The notes beneath the pieces were generated by a model that saw only the letters and a program-made list of their open reading frames with translations, made no database searches and had not been told where the DNA came from. Source: Terrabacter sp. Root181 (GTDB lineage: Bacteria; Actinomycetota; Actinomycetes; Actinomycetales; Dermatophilaceae). Taken from it: 64,000 nt of DNA. The stretch lies in NCBI RefSeq assembly GCF_001428505.1, contig NZ_LMHU01000005.1:372001-436000 (forward strand), in the 5' to 3' direction. Below, one piece after another: positions 46,794-56,436 of this stretch (the stretch's first letter is position 1; every line of letters begins with the position of its first letter). The position numbers and the translations under genes are program-made.

Positions 46794-49409
46794 GTGACGA
46801 CCTACCTTTCACCCGGCGTCTACGTCGAGGAGGTCCCCTCGGGGCCGCAGCCGATCGCAGCCGCCCCCACGAGCGTCGTCGCCGTGCTCGGCACGACGCG
46901 CCGGGGTCCCGTCAAGGAGCCGACGCGCGTCACCGGCTGGGCCGACTTCGTGCGGACCTTCGGGTCGGCGACGTCCCGTGGCTTCACGGGCGAGTCGGTC
47001 TTCGGCTTCTTCGAGAACGGCGGCCCGGCCGCCTGGATCGTGCGCGTCGACCCGTCGACCGGCGCCTCGTGGACGGCGTTCGACGTCTCCGGCACCGAGA
47101 GCTTCGACATCGAGGCGAGCTCGCCCGGGACGTGGGGCAACGACCTGACGGTCGCCGTGTCCGCCGACGAGTCCGCGGCGTCGGGGTCCTTCTACCGCGC
47201 GACGACGACGTCGGCCACGGGTGCCATCGCGAGTGGCGGCGGGGGCACGATCGCCGTCGCCTCGACGGCAGGACTCAAGCCCGGTGACACGGTCGCCCTC
47301 GTCGCCGCGCCGACGAGCGGCTCGGTCGCCGCCCCGCCCACCGCGCTCGTCACGGCTCTCACGACGACCTCGATCACGGTCGGGAGCGCCAGCGCCGGCG
47401 TCACCCTCCCGGCCGGCTCGGTCGTCGCCAGCGCGGCGCCCGCGGCCGCCACCTCGGTCTTCCTCCCGTCCGGCAAGGGCTTCAAGAAGGGTGACGTCGT
47501 CGTCGCCGTCGCGCCCAGCGGCACCCGGTCGAGTGCGGTCGTCACCGACGTCACGACCGCGGGCAGCGGCGTCACGCTGACCCTCGACGCGTCCCTCGGC
47601 GCGCTCCCGGGCGCCGCCTTCGTCCAGCGCCGCACCGACTACCGCGCGACGGCGACGATCGCGGGCACCCCCGCCGGGGCGCCGCCCTCGCTCAACGTCT
47701 CGGCCTCGGCCCTCGCCTTCGACCGTCCGCTCACGGCGCCCATCGCGTCCGAGCTCACGGCGAGCGGCGCCGAGCACGCGGCGGCCCGGCTCACCACCGG
47801 CGACGGCCGCACCGCGTCGTGGCAGACGAACCGCTTCGTCGTCGTCGGCGCCACGGCTGCCCCGAGCGGCCCGGTTACCGTCAACGCCCCGGTCACCGCG
47901 GTGCTGCTCGCGGACTCGGGCCTCGGCATCACCGGGCTGTCCGCCGTTGACGTCGGCAACGCATACGGCTTCCTCCCCGCCGGGGCCAGGGTGACGTTCA
48001 CCGGCGCCGGTCCCACCCCGGCCGTCGTCGCGACCCGGACGGCCGGCGGCTTCACGCTCGCGCCCGCCCCCGTCGCGACCGACACGTACACTGACGCGAC
48101 GTTCACGCTCCAGGCCGACGCCGACGACGGCATCGCCGTCCGGTGCGCCGTGGCCCCGCGTGTCGGCGACGTGGTGGGGCTCGGCACGGCGTTCGCGCCC
48201 GTCACCGCGGTCGACGCCGCCGGGGGAGACACCTACGTGCTGCGCTTCGCAGCGAGCACCGCCGTCTCCAACGCCGCGCAGGTGCGCTTCCCGCTGTATG
48301 CGGTCGAGTCGGCCTCGGTGGTCGCCGCGCGGTTCACGCTCGCCGTGTCAGTGGCCGGCGCCCTCGCCGAGTCGTTCGGCGGCCTCTCGCTGAGCCCGGA
48401 CCACCCGGCGTACTTCGCCAAGGACGACGTCGTCAACGGCGTGTCCGGTCTCGTCACCGTGTCCGCCCGGGCGGGCGGTGCACCGGCCGTGTCGCTCGCG
48501 TCCGCGCCCTTCTACACGGCCGTCGACCGGATCGGCGCCGACAAGGCCCCGACCAACGACGACTTCCGCGCCGGCCTGTCCCGGCTCGAGGAGGTCGCCG
48601 AGCCCGCCATGGTCATCTGCCCCGACGCGCTCACGCTCGACGACCCCCTCCTGCAGGCCGACCTCGTCGGCCAGGTCGTGACGCACTGCGAGAACTTCCG
48701 ACGCTTCGCCATCGTCGACGCCCCGGACCTCGACGACACCGACCTGCTGTCGTGGCGCAACACGACCCTCTCGAGCACGTATGCCGCGCTCTACGCCCCG
48801 CACCTGCAGATCGTCACGGTCGACCCCGACTCGATCGACCGCTTCACGACCGTGCCGCCGTCGGGCTTCGTCGCGGGGGTCTTCGCGCGCACCGACCGCC
48901 TCCGCGGGGTGCACAAGGCACCCGGCAACGAGACGGTCACCGGCATCGTCGGGCTCTCACAGGCCTACACCCAGCGTCGGCAGGACCTGCTCAACCCCGG
49001 CGGGGTCAACCTCATCCGGGCCTTCCCGGGCCGAGGCACCCGGCTGTGGGGCGCCCGCAACGCGACCGACGACACGACGTGGCGCTACGTCAACGTCCGA
49101 CGCCTCTTCACCATGATCGAGACGTCCGTCGACCGGGCCACGCAATGGGTCGTCTTCGAGCCCAACACCGCCCAGACCTGGATCCGCGTCAAGGTCTCGG
49201 TCGAGAACTTCCTCGACCAGCAGTGGCGGGCCGGGGCGCTCGCGGGCACGAAGCCCGAGCAGGCCTACCGCGTGCGCGTCGGGCTCGGCGAGACGATGAC
49301 CGAGACGGACATCGACCTCGGGCTCATCATCACCGAGGTCGCCATCGCGCCGGCCAAGCCCGCCGAGTTCGTCGTCTTCCGCTTCAGCCACAAGCGGCTG
49401 TCCGAGTGA
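46794..49409 (+). CDS. Contractile sheath protein of eCIS
   Basis: 871 residues from GTG 46794. N-terminal YLSPGVYVEEVPSGPQPI and C-terminal TWRYVNVRRLFTMIETSVDRATQWVVFEPN, plus ENFLDQQWRAGALAG, are universal tail-sheath motifs; these ends form the handshake arms. About residues 120-560 are an Ala/Thr/Val/Gly-rich beta insertion with repeated GFKKGDVVVAV-like units, making the protein about twice the size of PVC or Afp sheaths (about 350-480). Only one sheath gene is present. The insertion is likely on the particle surface. Confidence 0.95.
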   Translation: MTTYLSPGVYVEEVPSGPQPIAAAPTSVVAVLGTTRRGPVKEPTRVTGWADFVRTFGSATSRGFTGESVFGFFENGGPAAWIVRVDPSTGASWTAFDVSGTESFDIEASSPGTWGNDLTVAVSADESAASGSFYRATTTSATGAIASGGGGTIAVASTAGLKPGDTVALVAAPTSGSVAAPPTALVTALTTTSITVGSASAGVTLPAGSVVASAAPAAATSVFLPSGKGFKKGDVVVAVAPSGTRSSAVVTDVTTAGSGVTLTLDASLGALPGAAFVQRRTDYRATATIAGTPAGAPPSLNVSASALAFDRPLTAPIASELTASGAEHAAARLTTGDGRTASWQTNRFVVVGATAAPSGPVTVNAPVTAVLLADSGLGITGLSAVDVGNAYGFLPAGARVTFTGAGPTPAVVATRTAGGFTLAPAPVATDTYTDATFTLQADADDGIAVRCAVAPRVGDVVGLGTAFAPVTAVDAAGGDTYVLRFAASTAVSNAAQVRFPLYAVESASVVAARFTLAVSVAGALAESFGGLSLSPDHPAYFAKDDVVNGVSGLVTVSARAGGAPAVSLASAPFYTAVDRIGADKAPTNDDFRAGLSRLEEVAEPAMVICPDALTLDDPLLQADLVGQVVTHCENFRRFAIVDAPDLDDTDLLSWRNTTLSSTYAALYAPHLQIVTVDPDSIDRFTTVPPSGFVAGVFARTDRLRGVHKAPGNETVTGIVGLSQAYTQRRQDLLNPGGVNLIRAFPGRGTRLWGARNATDDTTWRYVNVRRLFTMIETSVDRATQWVVFEPNTAQTWIRVKVSVENFLDQQWRAGALAGTKPEQAYRVRVGLGETMTETDIDLGLIITEVAIAPAKPAEFVVFRFSHKRLSE

Positions 49410-49468
49410 CCCGCCGTGACCAGCGTGCGCCCATCGCGTGAATCCTCTTGTGAGCCAAGGAGCCTGAC

Positions 49469-49906
49469 ATGTATCCCATGACCACCCTGCACTTCACCGT
49501 GAGCTGGGGCGACCGCCAGCAGACCTCGAGCTTCTCGGAGGTGAGCGGGCTGACGATGGAGGCCGAGGTCGTCGAGTACCGCGGCGGCGCCGACCCGCAG
49601 TTCTCGACGCGCAAGCAGCCCGGACTGCGCAAGTTCTCCAACGTGACGCTCAAGCGCGGCATCGCCCCGACGGAGGCCGGCAACGGGCTCTTCGAGTGGT
49701 ACAACTCCATCACCATCGGCGCGGTCGAGCGTCGTGACGTCACGGTCAGCCTCCTCAACGAGGAGCGCGAGCCGGTCATGACGTGGAAGATCAAGGAGGC
49801 CTGGCCGGTCAAGATCGAGGGCCCCGGGCTCAAGGCGACCGGCACCGACGTCGCCATCGAGTCGGTCGAGTTCGCCTGCGAAGGCATCGAGATCGAGGCG
49901 AAGTAG
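49469..49906 (+). CDS. eCIS tail tube protein 1 (gp19/Pvc1-like)
   Basis: 145 residues with AAGGAG before the ATG. HFTVSWGDRQQTSSFSEVSGLTMEAEVVEYRGG, LKRGIAPTEAGNGLFEWYNSI and the C-terminal GTDVAIESVEFACEGIEIE are the T4 gp19-like tube signature. It forms the stacked hexameric inner tube. Its own spacer and good ribosome site fit a high-copy protein. Confidence 0.95.
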   Translation: MYPMTTLHFTVSWGDRQQTSSFSEVSGLTMEAEVVEYRGGADPQFSTRKQPGLRKFSNVTLKRGIAPTEAGNGLFEWYNSITIGAVERRDVTVSLLNEEREPVMTWKIKEAWPVKIEGPGLKATGTDVAIESVEFACEGIEIEAK

Positions 49907-49909
49907 CCG

Positions 49910-50371
49910 ATGCTCCCGCTCGCCTCACCCGCGCTCGTGCCGTTCACGACGGCGCACTTCGTGCTGGCCATCGACGGGCTCGCGTCCGTCAGCTTCAGCA
50001 AGTGCACCGGGCTCGCGGGTGAGGTCGCCGTCGAGGAGTACCAGGAGGGCGGGGAGAACCGCTTCGCCCACCGCTTCCCGACGCGCGCGTCCTTCCCCAA
50101 CCTCGTCCTCAACCAGGGCGCGGGTCCGCTCCAGGAGCTGTGGGACTGGTTCTACGAGTTCCACGTCACGGGCGTCGTCACCCCGCGCGACGGGACCGTC
50201 GTGCTCATGAGCACCGTCGAGGGTGCCCTCGCGCCGGTCCGCGTGTGGGCCTTCACCCGGGGCTGGCCCGTCAAGCTCACCGGCCCCGACCTCGACGCCC
50301 AGAGCTCGGCCGTCGCCGTCGAGGCCGTCGAGATCGCCCACCACGGGCTCGTCCTCAAGAAGGTGGTCTGA
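49910..50371 (+). CDS. eCIS tail tube protein 2 (Pvc5-like tube initiator)
   Basis: 153 residues, three bases after the first tube gene. FTTAHFVLAIDGLASVSFSKCTGLAGEVAVEEYQEGGENRFAHRFPTRASF is the tube fold with a longer N-terminus. In PVC/Afp the second tube paralogue (Pvc5) makes the first ring on the baseplate, which is the likely role here. Confidence 0.92.
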   Translation: MLPLASPALVPFTTAHFVLAIDGLASVSFSKCTGLAGEVAVEEYQEGGENRFAHRFPTRASFPNLVLNQGAGPLQELWDWFYEFHVTGVVTPRDGTVVLMSTVEGALAPVRVWAFTRGWPVKLTGPDLDAQSSAVAVEAVEIAHHGLVLKKVV

Positions 50372-50539
50372 GTGCCCGTCGTCATCAGCGAGATCGTCAC
50401 CGAGGTCGTCGTCGCACCGAGGACGGATGCCGCCGGGCCGGCACCCGACGCACCGCTCGGTGACGCCGCGATGGAGGCCCTCGTCCGCCGCGCCGTGGAG
50501 CGGGTGCTCGAGGTCCTGAGGCGGGAGTGGGACCGGTGA
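50372..50539 (+). CDS. DUF5908-family small eCIS protein (Pvc6-like)
   Basis: 55 residues from a GTG touching the previous stop (TGAGTG), ending in a GTGA overlap with the next gene. VVISEIVTEVVVAPR at the N-terminus and ALVRRAVERVLEVLRREWDR at the end match the DUF5908 pattern. It is too short for many gene callers. Present at this exact place in most eCIS operons; role unknown. Confidence 0.85.
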   Translation: MPVVISEIVTEVVVAPRTDAAGPAPDAPLGDAAMEALVRRAVERVLEVLRREWDR

Positions 50540-51210
50540 ACCTCACGGCCACCCAGCTGACCAAGCTGACCATCGACGCGTACGCCGACCTGAAGTTCGA
50601 GCAGCCCACCGGGCTGCGATGGCAGGCGCTGCTCAACCCGACCGAGCTGTCCTTCTCGCGCAAGAACCTCTACCAGGCGACCCAGTCGGCCGGGACGTCC
50701 GCGCCGCAGCAGTCCTTCAGCGGCGGCGAGCCCGACCAGGTGCAGGTCGACCTGCTCCTCGACGGCACCGGCGTCGTCGGCGAGCCCGGCGGCATCGGTG
50801 ACCTGCTCGAGGCGCTGCTCGCCCTGACGAAGTTCCAGGGCGACACGCACCAGCCCTACTACGTGCACTGCTACTGGGGGCGGTTCAGCTTCCGCGGCAT
50901 CCTCACCCAGGCCGACGTGACGTACAAGCTCTTCGACCGGGCGGGGGAGCCGCTGCGGGCGACGGTCAAGCTCTCCCTCAAGGAGGCGCTGTCGCCCCAA
51001 GAGGTCGCCGCCGAGGACCGGCCGGCCTCGCCGGACCTCTACCAGACCTGGCTCGTCACGGACGGCGACGCCCTCGACGCCATCGCGGCCCGCGTCTACG
51101 GCGACCCGGCCTACTGGCGCCCGCTCGCCGCCGCCAACCGGCTGACGAACCCGCGCGGACTCACCACCGGGCAGCTGCTCCTGCTCCCGCCGCTGGGGAC
51201 CCGCCGATGA
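50536..51210 (+). CDS. eCIS LysM-containing tube-baseplate protein (Pvc7-like)
   Basis: 224 residues from GTG 50536. KFEQPTGLRWQALLNPTELSFSRKNLY and FSGGEPDQVQVDLLLDGTGV are the CIS-tube (gp53/Pvc7) domain; the last 50 residues form a LysM domain (DGDALDAIAARVYGDPAYWRPLAAANRL). It joins the spike hub to the baseplate and tube. Confidence 0.93.
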   Translation: MNLTATQLTKLTIDAYADLKFEQPTGLRWQALLNPTELSFSRKNLYQATQSAGTSAPQQSFSGGEPDQVQVDLLLDGTGVVGEPGGIGDLLEALLALTKFQGDTHQPYYVHCYWGRFSFRGILTQADVTYKLFDRAGEPLRATVKLSLKEALSPQEVAAEDRPASPDLYQTWLVTDGDALDAIAARVYGDPAYWRPLAAANRLTNPRGLTTGQLLLLPPLGTRR

Positions 51211-52958
51211 CCACGCCGACGACCCAGCGCGACCGTCCGGCCTTCGAGGTGCGGGTCGGCGGGTCGGCCCTCGAGCCGCTCGTCGCAGCGGACGTCGTCG
51301 AGGTGGAGGTGCACGAGGAGGTCGGGCGGCACGGACGCCTCACCCTGCTCGTCCAGAACTGGGACGCCGACCAGCGCGCCGTGCGGCACAGCGACGACGG
51401 CCCGTTCACGCCCGGGGCGGGCATCGCGGTCTCCCTCGGCTACCACTCGGACCTCACGGAGGTCTTCGACGGTGTCATCGCCTCCCTGACGACGCACTTC
51501 CCGAGCGGCAGTCCTCCGGTGCTCCGGGTCGAGGGCCGCTCGCGCTCGGTGCTCATGGACCACCCCCCGCGGTCACGCCAGCTCGCCGACGTCACCGACG
51601 CCGACATCGCCTCGGCGCTCGCCGCCGACTACTCCCTCGAGACGGACGCGGCCGACGGCGTGAGCCATCCCTTCTGGGCGAGCGACCGGGTCAGCGACTG
51701 GGACGCGCTGACCCGCCGGGCGAGCGAGCTCGGCTGGGTCGTCTTCGTCCGCGGCACGAAGCTGGTGCTCCGTCCGCCGTCCGTCGCCGAGGACCCGCTC
51801 GAGCTCGACTGGACCCGGTCGATCGTCGAGCTCCACCTCACCCAGGACCTCACCCGCTCCATCGAGGGTGCCACCGGGGTCGGCTGGGACGTCGACGCCG
51901 CCGAGGCGACCGAGAGCGAGCAGAGCGCGAGCGCGGCCGGCATCGACGTCGGTGACCGGCCGACCCACTCGACCGCTGTCGCCGACGCCGGGTGGCCACT
52001 GCGCGACGAGCGCGTCGAGTCGGACGCGGTCGCCGCCTCCGACGAGGCGGACGCGAGGGCCGTTGCTGCCCAACGTCGCTCGGCGCTCGGGCACATCCAC
52101 GGCACCGGGGTCGTGCAGGGCGAGCCCGGCCTGCGCTGTGACGGCTGGCTCTCCCTCGCCGGCGTCGGACGGCGCATGGCCGGCCCGCACTACGTCTCGG
52201 CCGCCCGCCACCGGCTCTCGGCCCAGGGCTACGTCACCGAGTTCCAGGTGGGCTCGCCGCCGCGGCTCGTGCCGCGCGCAGGGGCCGACGACGGGTCGGC
52301 CCGCTCCGGCGACCGGGGCCCCTCGCTCGGGATCGGCCTCGTCGAGGCGCTCGACGACCCCGCGTCGCTCAACCGCGTCAAGGTGCGCCTGCCGTGGCGC
52401 ACCGACGGCGGCGACGGCGTCTGGGCCCGACTCTCGAACGTCGACGCCGGCGACGGCTACGGGGCCGTCATCGTGCCGGCGGTGGGGCAGGAGGTGCTCG
52501 TGGGCTTCGTCGGCGGCGACCCGGCACACCCCGTCGTCCTCGGCTCCCTCTACAACGGCAGCCAGCAGCCGCCCTTCACCGTCGACGCGGACACGAACGC
52601 CGTGCGCGCCCTCGTCTCGCCCGACCAGCACACCGTGCGCCTCGAGGACGGGGATGCGAGCGCGGTCACGGTCAAGACCGGCAAGGGGCACTCGATCGTG
52701 CTGTCCGACAAGAACTCCGAGGTCGTCATCACCCACCAGGACAGCGGCAACGCGATCCGCCTGTCCGCCGACGGCATCGAGCTGACGGCGGCGAAGGGCG
52801 ACATCACCCTCTCGTCGTCCTCCGGGACCATCTCGCTCGACTCGCTCAAGCTCGCGGCCAAGGCATCGGGCCCGTCGAGCATCGAGAGCTCGGCGACCCT
52901 CGACGTCAAGGCCTCGGGGTCGCTGGGGCTCAAGGGATCTCTCGTCACCATCAACTAG
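51207..52958 (+). CDS. eCIS spike protein, VgrG/gp27-gp5-like (Pvc8-like)
   Basis: 583 residues. About 1-350 form the gp27-like hub (VRVGGSALEPLVAADVVEVEVHEEVGRHG, RVEGRSRSVLMDHPP), 360-450 the gp5 OB fold (LGIGLVEALDDPASLNRVKVRLPW, VLGSLYNG) and 470-583 a repetitive beta-helix needle (AIRLSADGIELTAAKGDITL). The trimer is the central spike on which the PAAR tip sits. Confidence 0.95.
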   Translation: MTTPTTQRDRPAFEVRVGGSALEPLVAADVVEVEVHEEVGRHGRLTLLVQNWDADQRAVRHSDDGPFTPGAGIAVSLGYHSDLTEVFDGVIASLTTHFPSGSPPVLRVEGRSRSVLMDHPPRSRQLADVTDADIASALAADYSLETDAADGVSHPFWASDRVSDWDALTRRASELGWVVFVRGTKLVLRPPSVAEDPLELDWTRSIVELHLTQDLTRSIEGATGVGWDVDAAEATESEQSASAAGIDVGDRPTHSTAVADAGWPLRDERVESDAVAASDEADARAVAAQRRSALGHIHGTGVVQGEPGLRCDGWLSLAGVGRRMAGPHYVSAARHRLSAQGYVTEFQVGSPPRLVPRAGADDGSARSGDRGPSLGIGLVEALDDPASLNRVKVRLPWRTDGGDGVWARLSNVDAGDGYGAVIVPAVGQEVLVGFVGGDPAHPVVLGSLYNGSQQPPFTVDADTNAVRALVSPDQHTVRLEDGDASAVTVKTGKGHSIVLSDKNSEVVITHQDSGNAIRLSADGIELTAAKGDITLSSSSGTISLDSLKLAAKASGPSSIESSATLDVKASGSLGLKGSLVTIN

Positions 52959-53015
52959 CCGGACGCCATCCGGTCCAGACCACCAGACCAACGACAGAGC
53001 CAACGAGGAGGAGAC

Positions 53016-53291
53016 ATGCCGGGGGCAGCACGCGTCGGTGACACCACGGCGCACGGGGGCACGGTCGTCGGACCGGGCGTCGCGACCGTGCTCATCGCCG
53101 GTATGCCGGCCGCCGTCGTCGGCGACATGCACGCCTGCGTCATCCCGCCGCCCTCGCACGTCCCGGCCAGCCCGTTCGTCGCGGGCTCGGCGACCGTCCT
53201 CGTGCAGGGCCGGCCCGCTCTGCGGGCCGGCGACGCCTGCGGCTGTGGCGCGTCCGTCGTCGTGGGCAGCCCGACGGTGGTGATCGGATGA
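53016..53291 (+). CDS. eCIS PAAR-repeat spike tip
   Basis: 91 residues, GAGGAGGAG before ATG 53016. Three PAAR-like turns (PGAARVGDTTAHGG, MPAAVVGDMHACV, GRPALRAGDACGCG) with His and Cys residues that bind zinc at the tip. No C-terminal toxin is fused. It overlaps the gp25 gene by four bases. Confidence 0.95.
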   Translation: MPGAARVGDTTAHGGTVVGPGVATVLIAGMPAAVVGDMHACVIPPPSHVPASPFVAGSATVLVQGRPALRAGDACGCGASVVVGSPTVVIG

Positions 53292-53722
53292 CCACCGACG
53301 ACTACCCGCAGGTCGGGCGAGGATGGGCGTTCCCGCCGCGCTGGGAGCGCACCGGCGTCGGCGGCACCGGCGGCACCGGGCCCGTCGACCTCGTGACGAA
53401 CGACGGCGCCGAGCACGTGGGTGAGGCCCTCGTCCTGCTCCTGCGCACCATGATCGGCAGCCGCGTCATGCGACCCGACCTCGGCGCGGGCGTCGACCGC
53501 TACGTCTTCGAGCCGCGCACGTCGGAGGCCTGCCACCGGCTCGCCGACGACGTCCGCCGTGCGCTCGTGCTCGGCGAACCTCGCGTCATCGTCGACGCCG
53601 TCCAGGCGGTGCCCGCCGGCGAGGCGGACGACCGCGTCGACGTCACCATCGAGTTCCGCATCGACCGGCACCGGCGGCCGACGAGTCTCGTCGTGCCCTT
53701 CTACCTCGCGGGTGCGTCATGA
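53288..53722 (+). CDS. eCIS baseplate wedge gp25-like protein (Pvc9-like)
   Basis: 144 residues. GRGWAFPPRW, EALVLLLRTMIGSRVMRPDLGAGVDRYVFEP and VTIEFRID are the GPW/gp25 family marks, including the EPR sequence (FEPRTSEA) that contacts the sheath. It starts the first sheath ring on the baseplate. Confidence 0.94.
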   Translation: MTTDDYPQVGRGWAFPPRWERTGVGGTGGTGPVDLVTNDGAEHVGEALVLLLRTMIGSRVMRPDLGAGVDRYVFEPRTSEACHRLADDVRRALVLGEPRVIVDAVQAVPAGEADDRVDVTIEFRIDRHRRPTSLVVPFYLAGAS

Positions 53723-56436
53723 CCGCGGGTGGGCGCACCCCGGAGCAGGTCGTCGCCGCGATGGCGGCCGCCGCGCGGCTGGCGCCCTACGACGCCGACG
53801 ACACCTGGGCCGACGTGCTGTTCGCGACCGCACCGGACGGCGCGACCGTGCCCTCACCCGCCGGGACGCCCGACCGGGAGCTCCTCGCCGCCGTGGCCGC
53901 GGAGTACGCCGCCCTCGACGCGCACCTCGCGACCCTGCCGGAGCGGACCCGCCGGGCCTGGCTCGAGGACGTCCTCGAGATCGGTCGCCTGCCCGCGCTG
54001 CCCGACCGCGTCGTCGCGCACGCGACGGTCGACCCCAAGGCGGCGCCCGCGGTGCTACCCCGGGGCACGCGCCTGCGCGGCGGCAAGGACGCCTTCGGCA
54101 ACGAGCGCCGCTACGTCACCCTCGACGCGTTGACGGCGCACGGCGCGGTCCTGACCGGCGTGCGGTCCTTCGCCCCCGGCGACCCGGAGCTGGCCCACGG
54201 GGTCGCCGGGGCGGCGCCCGCCTTCCCGCTGCGTCCGTCGGTCGGGCCGGAGGCCACACACTCCCTGCGCGTCCACTCGCCCGCGCTCGTCTTCGACGGG
54301 GGTGACCTCACGGCCGAGCTCTCCTTCACCGGTGCGGACGGTGCGGACGGCCTGTCCACGATGGTCTGGCGCTGGTCGCGCGCCGACGGCACGACGAGCC
54401 AGACGACGGGCGGCACGGTCTCGGGCTCGACCGTCACGGTGACGCTGACCGGTGGCTGCGGGGCCCCCGAGGGGGAGGTGCCCTGGATCGAGGGCGTCGT
54501 CGCGGCGGGAAAGGCCGTGCCTGTGGCCTTCTCGTTCACCGGGGCCACGGTCCGCGTGACGAACCGGACGGCATACGTCCCCGAGGCCGCCTTCTACAAC
54601 GACGGCGCGGTCGACGTCACCAAGGAGTTCCAGCCGTTCGGGGCCGTCGCGAAGCGTGGCGACGCGTTCTACGTGCGCTCGGACGAGGCGTTCGGCAAGG
54701 CGCTCGCCACCGTCGAGGTCGCGGTCCAGGTGATGCAGGAGGGCGGCGCGCCGCTCTCGTCGTCCGCCGGCGGCACGGGCATCCCCGTCTGGCTCGCCGA
54801 CAGCCTGAAGACGCAGCTGCTCAGCATCAAGTCGATCCTCGGGACGCAGTATGCGTCGGTCGAGTCGCAGTGGACCTCGATCTACGGCGCCGTGTCGACG
54901 ACCACCACACCGTCGGTCGTCTGGCAGCGCCGCGAGGACGGCGCCTGGAAGCCGGTCGGCTCCCCGTCCTCGAGCTTCGCCACCCTGTCGGCCCCCGTCA
55001 GCGGGTCGGCCGTCGCCTCGGAGACGTTCGCCGTCGCGGGACAGCCCGGCCACTACCTGCGCGCCTTCCTCGCCCAGGGCGACTTCGGCTGGACGGACTA
55101 CCAGGCCAAGGTCGCCGACTTCGCGACCCGGGCCGTGGCGGGCACGGGTCCCAAGCCGACGATGCCGCCCGTGCCGGTGCCGCCCATCGCCTCCGCCGTG
55201 ACGGTGCGCTACACGACGACCCCGGTCGAGGCCACGCTCGTCGAGTCGAGCAGCGGCTGGCGCCGGCAGCGCCGCGTCGGTGGCGCCGCCGGCCGTTTCA
55301 CGCCCTTCCGGCTCGTCGTGTCCGACCTCGGCGCGACGGCCATGGTCGCCATCGGGCTTGAGCTGCCCGCAGCCGCCCTCGGGTCGAGCGTCTCCCTCTA
55401 CCTCGACGTCGACTCCGCCGCGCCGTGCGGCAGCTCGGACACGGCCCCGGCCTCGTGGCAGTTCTGGGACGGCACGACGTGGTCGCCCCTCGCCGTCGCC
55501 GACGGCTCGCGCCAGCTCCGCGAGGCCGGCCTGCTCCGCTTCGTCGCCCCGCGCACGTGGGCCGTCGGCTGCGACGACCTCTCGGCCGACACCGGGCGCT
55601 GGGTGCGGATCGAGACCGTCGTGCCGGGACGGCTCGGCGTCCTGCTCGCCGTCGTCGTCGACGCCGTCGTCGCCGAGTTCGTCTCGGGGGCGGTCGATCC
55701 CGGCCTCGACCCCAGCTCCGCGGAGGCGCTCCCGGTCGGCACGATCAAGGGCACCCTCGCACCCGTCCCCGGCGTCAAGAAGGTCACCAACCTCGCCTCC
55801 GTGCGCGGTCGGGCACCGGAGACCGACGCGGCCTACCTCGCGCGGGCCTCGGCGCGGGTGCGCCACCGCGACCGGGCCCTGACCCCGTGGGACCTCGAGC
55901 AGCACGTCGCGCTCGCCCTCCCCGAGGTCGCGGCCGTGCTCTGCCTGCCGCACACCGGCAGCGACGGGCTGCGGGCCCCCGGACACGTCGGCATCGTCGT
56001 CGTGCCGGACCGGCCGCTCGACGTCGCGCCCCGCCCGTCCGTGAGCCTCGCGGGCCGGGTCATCGACCTCGTCCAGCCGCGCGCCCCCATCGGCGCGACG
56101 CTACACGTGCTCTGCCCGGACTACCGGCCCGTCACCGTCGTCGCCTCGATCCGGCTCCGCAGCGGCGTCGCGGCCCTCACCGGCAGCCAGGCCGTCACGG
56201 GCGCCCTCGAGCGGGTGCTGCACCCCACCGGCACCGTGCCCGTCCGCTGGGGCCGTGACCTCTACGCGTCGACGCTCATCGCCTTCCTCGAGCGCCAGCC
56301 CGACGTCGACGTCGTCCTCGACTTCGACCTCCACGACGGGTCGGGCGGCTCCGTCGAGGTGGTCACCGTCGACCCGTGCCGCGGGCTGTACTGCTCGTCC
56401 GGCGACCACCACCTCTCGTGCGAGGAGCAGCTGTGA
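53719..56436 (+). CDS. eCIS baseplate J-like protein (Pvc11-like)
   Basis: 905 residues. The N-terminus carries an AHATVDPKAAPAVLPRGTRLRG baseplate-J beta domain; the middle is a large set of beta domains; the C-terminal third returns to the J-like core (NLASVRGRAPETDAAYLARASARVRHRDRALTPWDLEQHV, VVVPDRPLDVAPRPSVSLAGRV). It builds the baseplate wedge and is close to Pvc11 in order and size. Confidence 0.92.
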   Translation: MTAGGRTPEQVVAAMAAAARLAPYDADDTWADVLFATAPDGATVPSPAGTPDRELLAAVAAEYAALDAHLATLPERTRRAWLEDVLEIGRLPALPDRVVAHATVDPKAAPAVLPRGTRLRGGKDAFGNERRYVTLDALTAHGAVLTGVRSFAPGDPELAHGVAGAAPAFPLRPSVGPEATHSLRVHSPALVFDGGDLTAELSFTGADGADGLSTMVWRWSRADGTTSQTTGGTVSGSTVTVTLTGGCGAPEGEVPWIEGVVAAGKAVPVAFSFTGATVRVTNRTAYVPEAAFYNDGAVDVTKEFQPFGAVAKRGDAFYVRSDEAFGKALATVEVAVQVMQEGGAPLSSSAGGTGIPVWLADSLKTQLLSIKSILGTQYASVESQWTSIYGAVSTTTTPSVVWQRREDGAWKPVGSPSSSFATLSAPVSGSAVASETFAVAGQPGHYLRAFLAQGDFGWTDYQAKVADFATRAVAGTGPKPTMPPVPVPPIASAVTVRYTTTPVEATLVESSSGWRRQRRVGGAAGRFTPFRLVVSDLGATAMVAIGLELPAAALGSSVSLYLDVDSAAPCGSSDTAPASWQFWDGTTWSPLAVADGSRQLREAGLLRFVAPRTWAVGCDDLSADTGRWVRIETVVPGRLGVLLAVVVDAVVAEFVSGAVDPGLDPSSAEALPVGTIKGTLAPVPGVKKVTNLASVRGRAPETDAAYLARASARVRHRDRALTPWDLEQHVALALPEVAAVLCLPHTGSDGLRAPGHVGIVVVPDRPLDVAPRPSVSLAGRVIDLVQPRAPIGATLHVLCPDYRPVTVVASIRLRSGVAALTGSQAVTGALERVLHPTGTVPVRWGRDLYASTLIAFLERQPDVDVVLDFDLHDGSGGSVEVVTVDPCRGLYCSSGDHHLSCEEQL

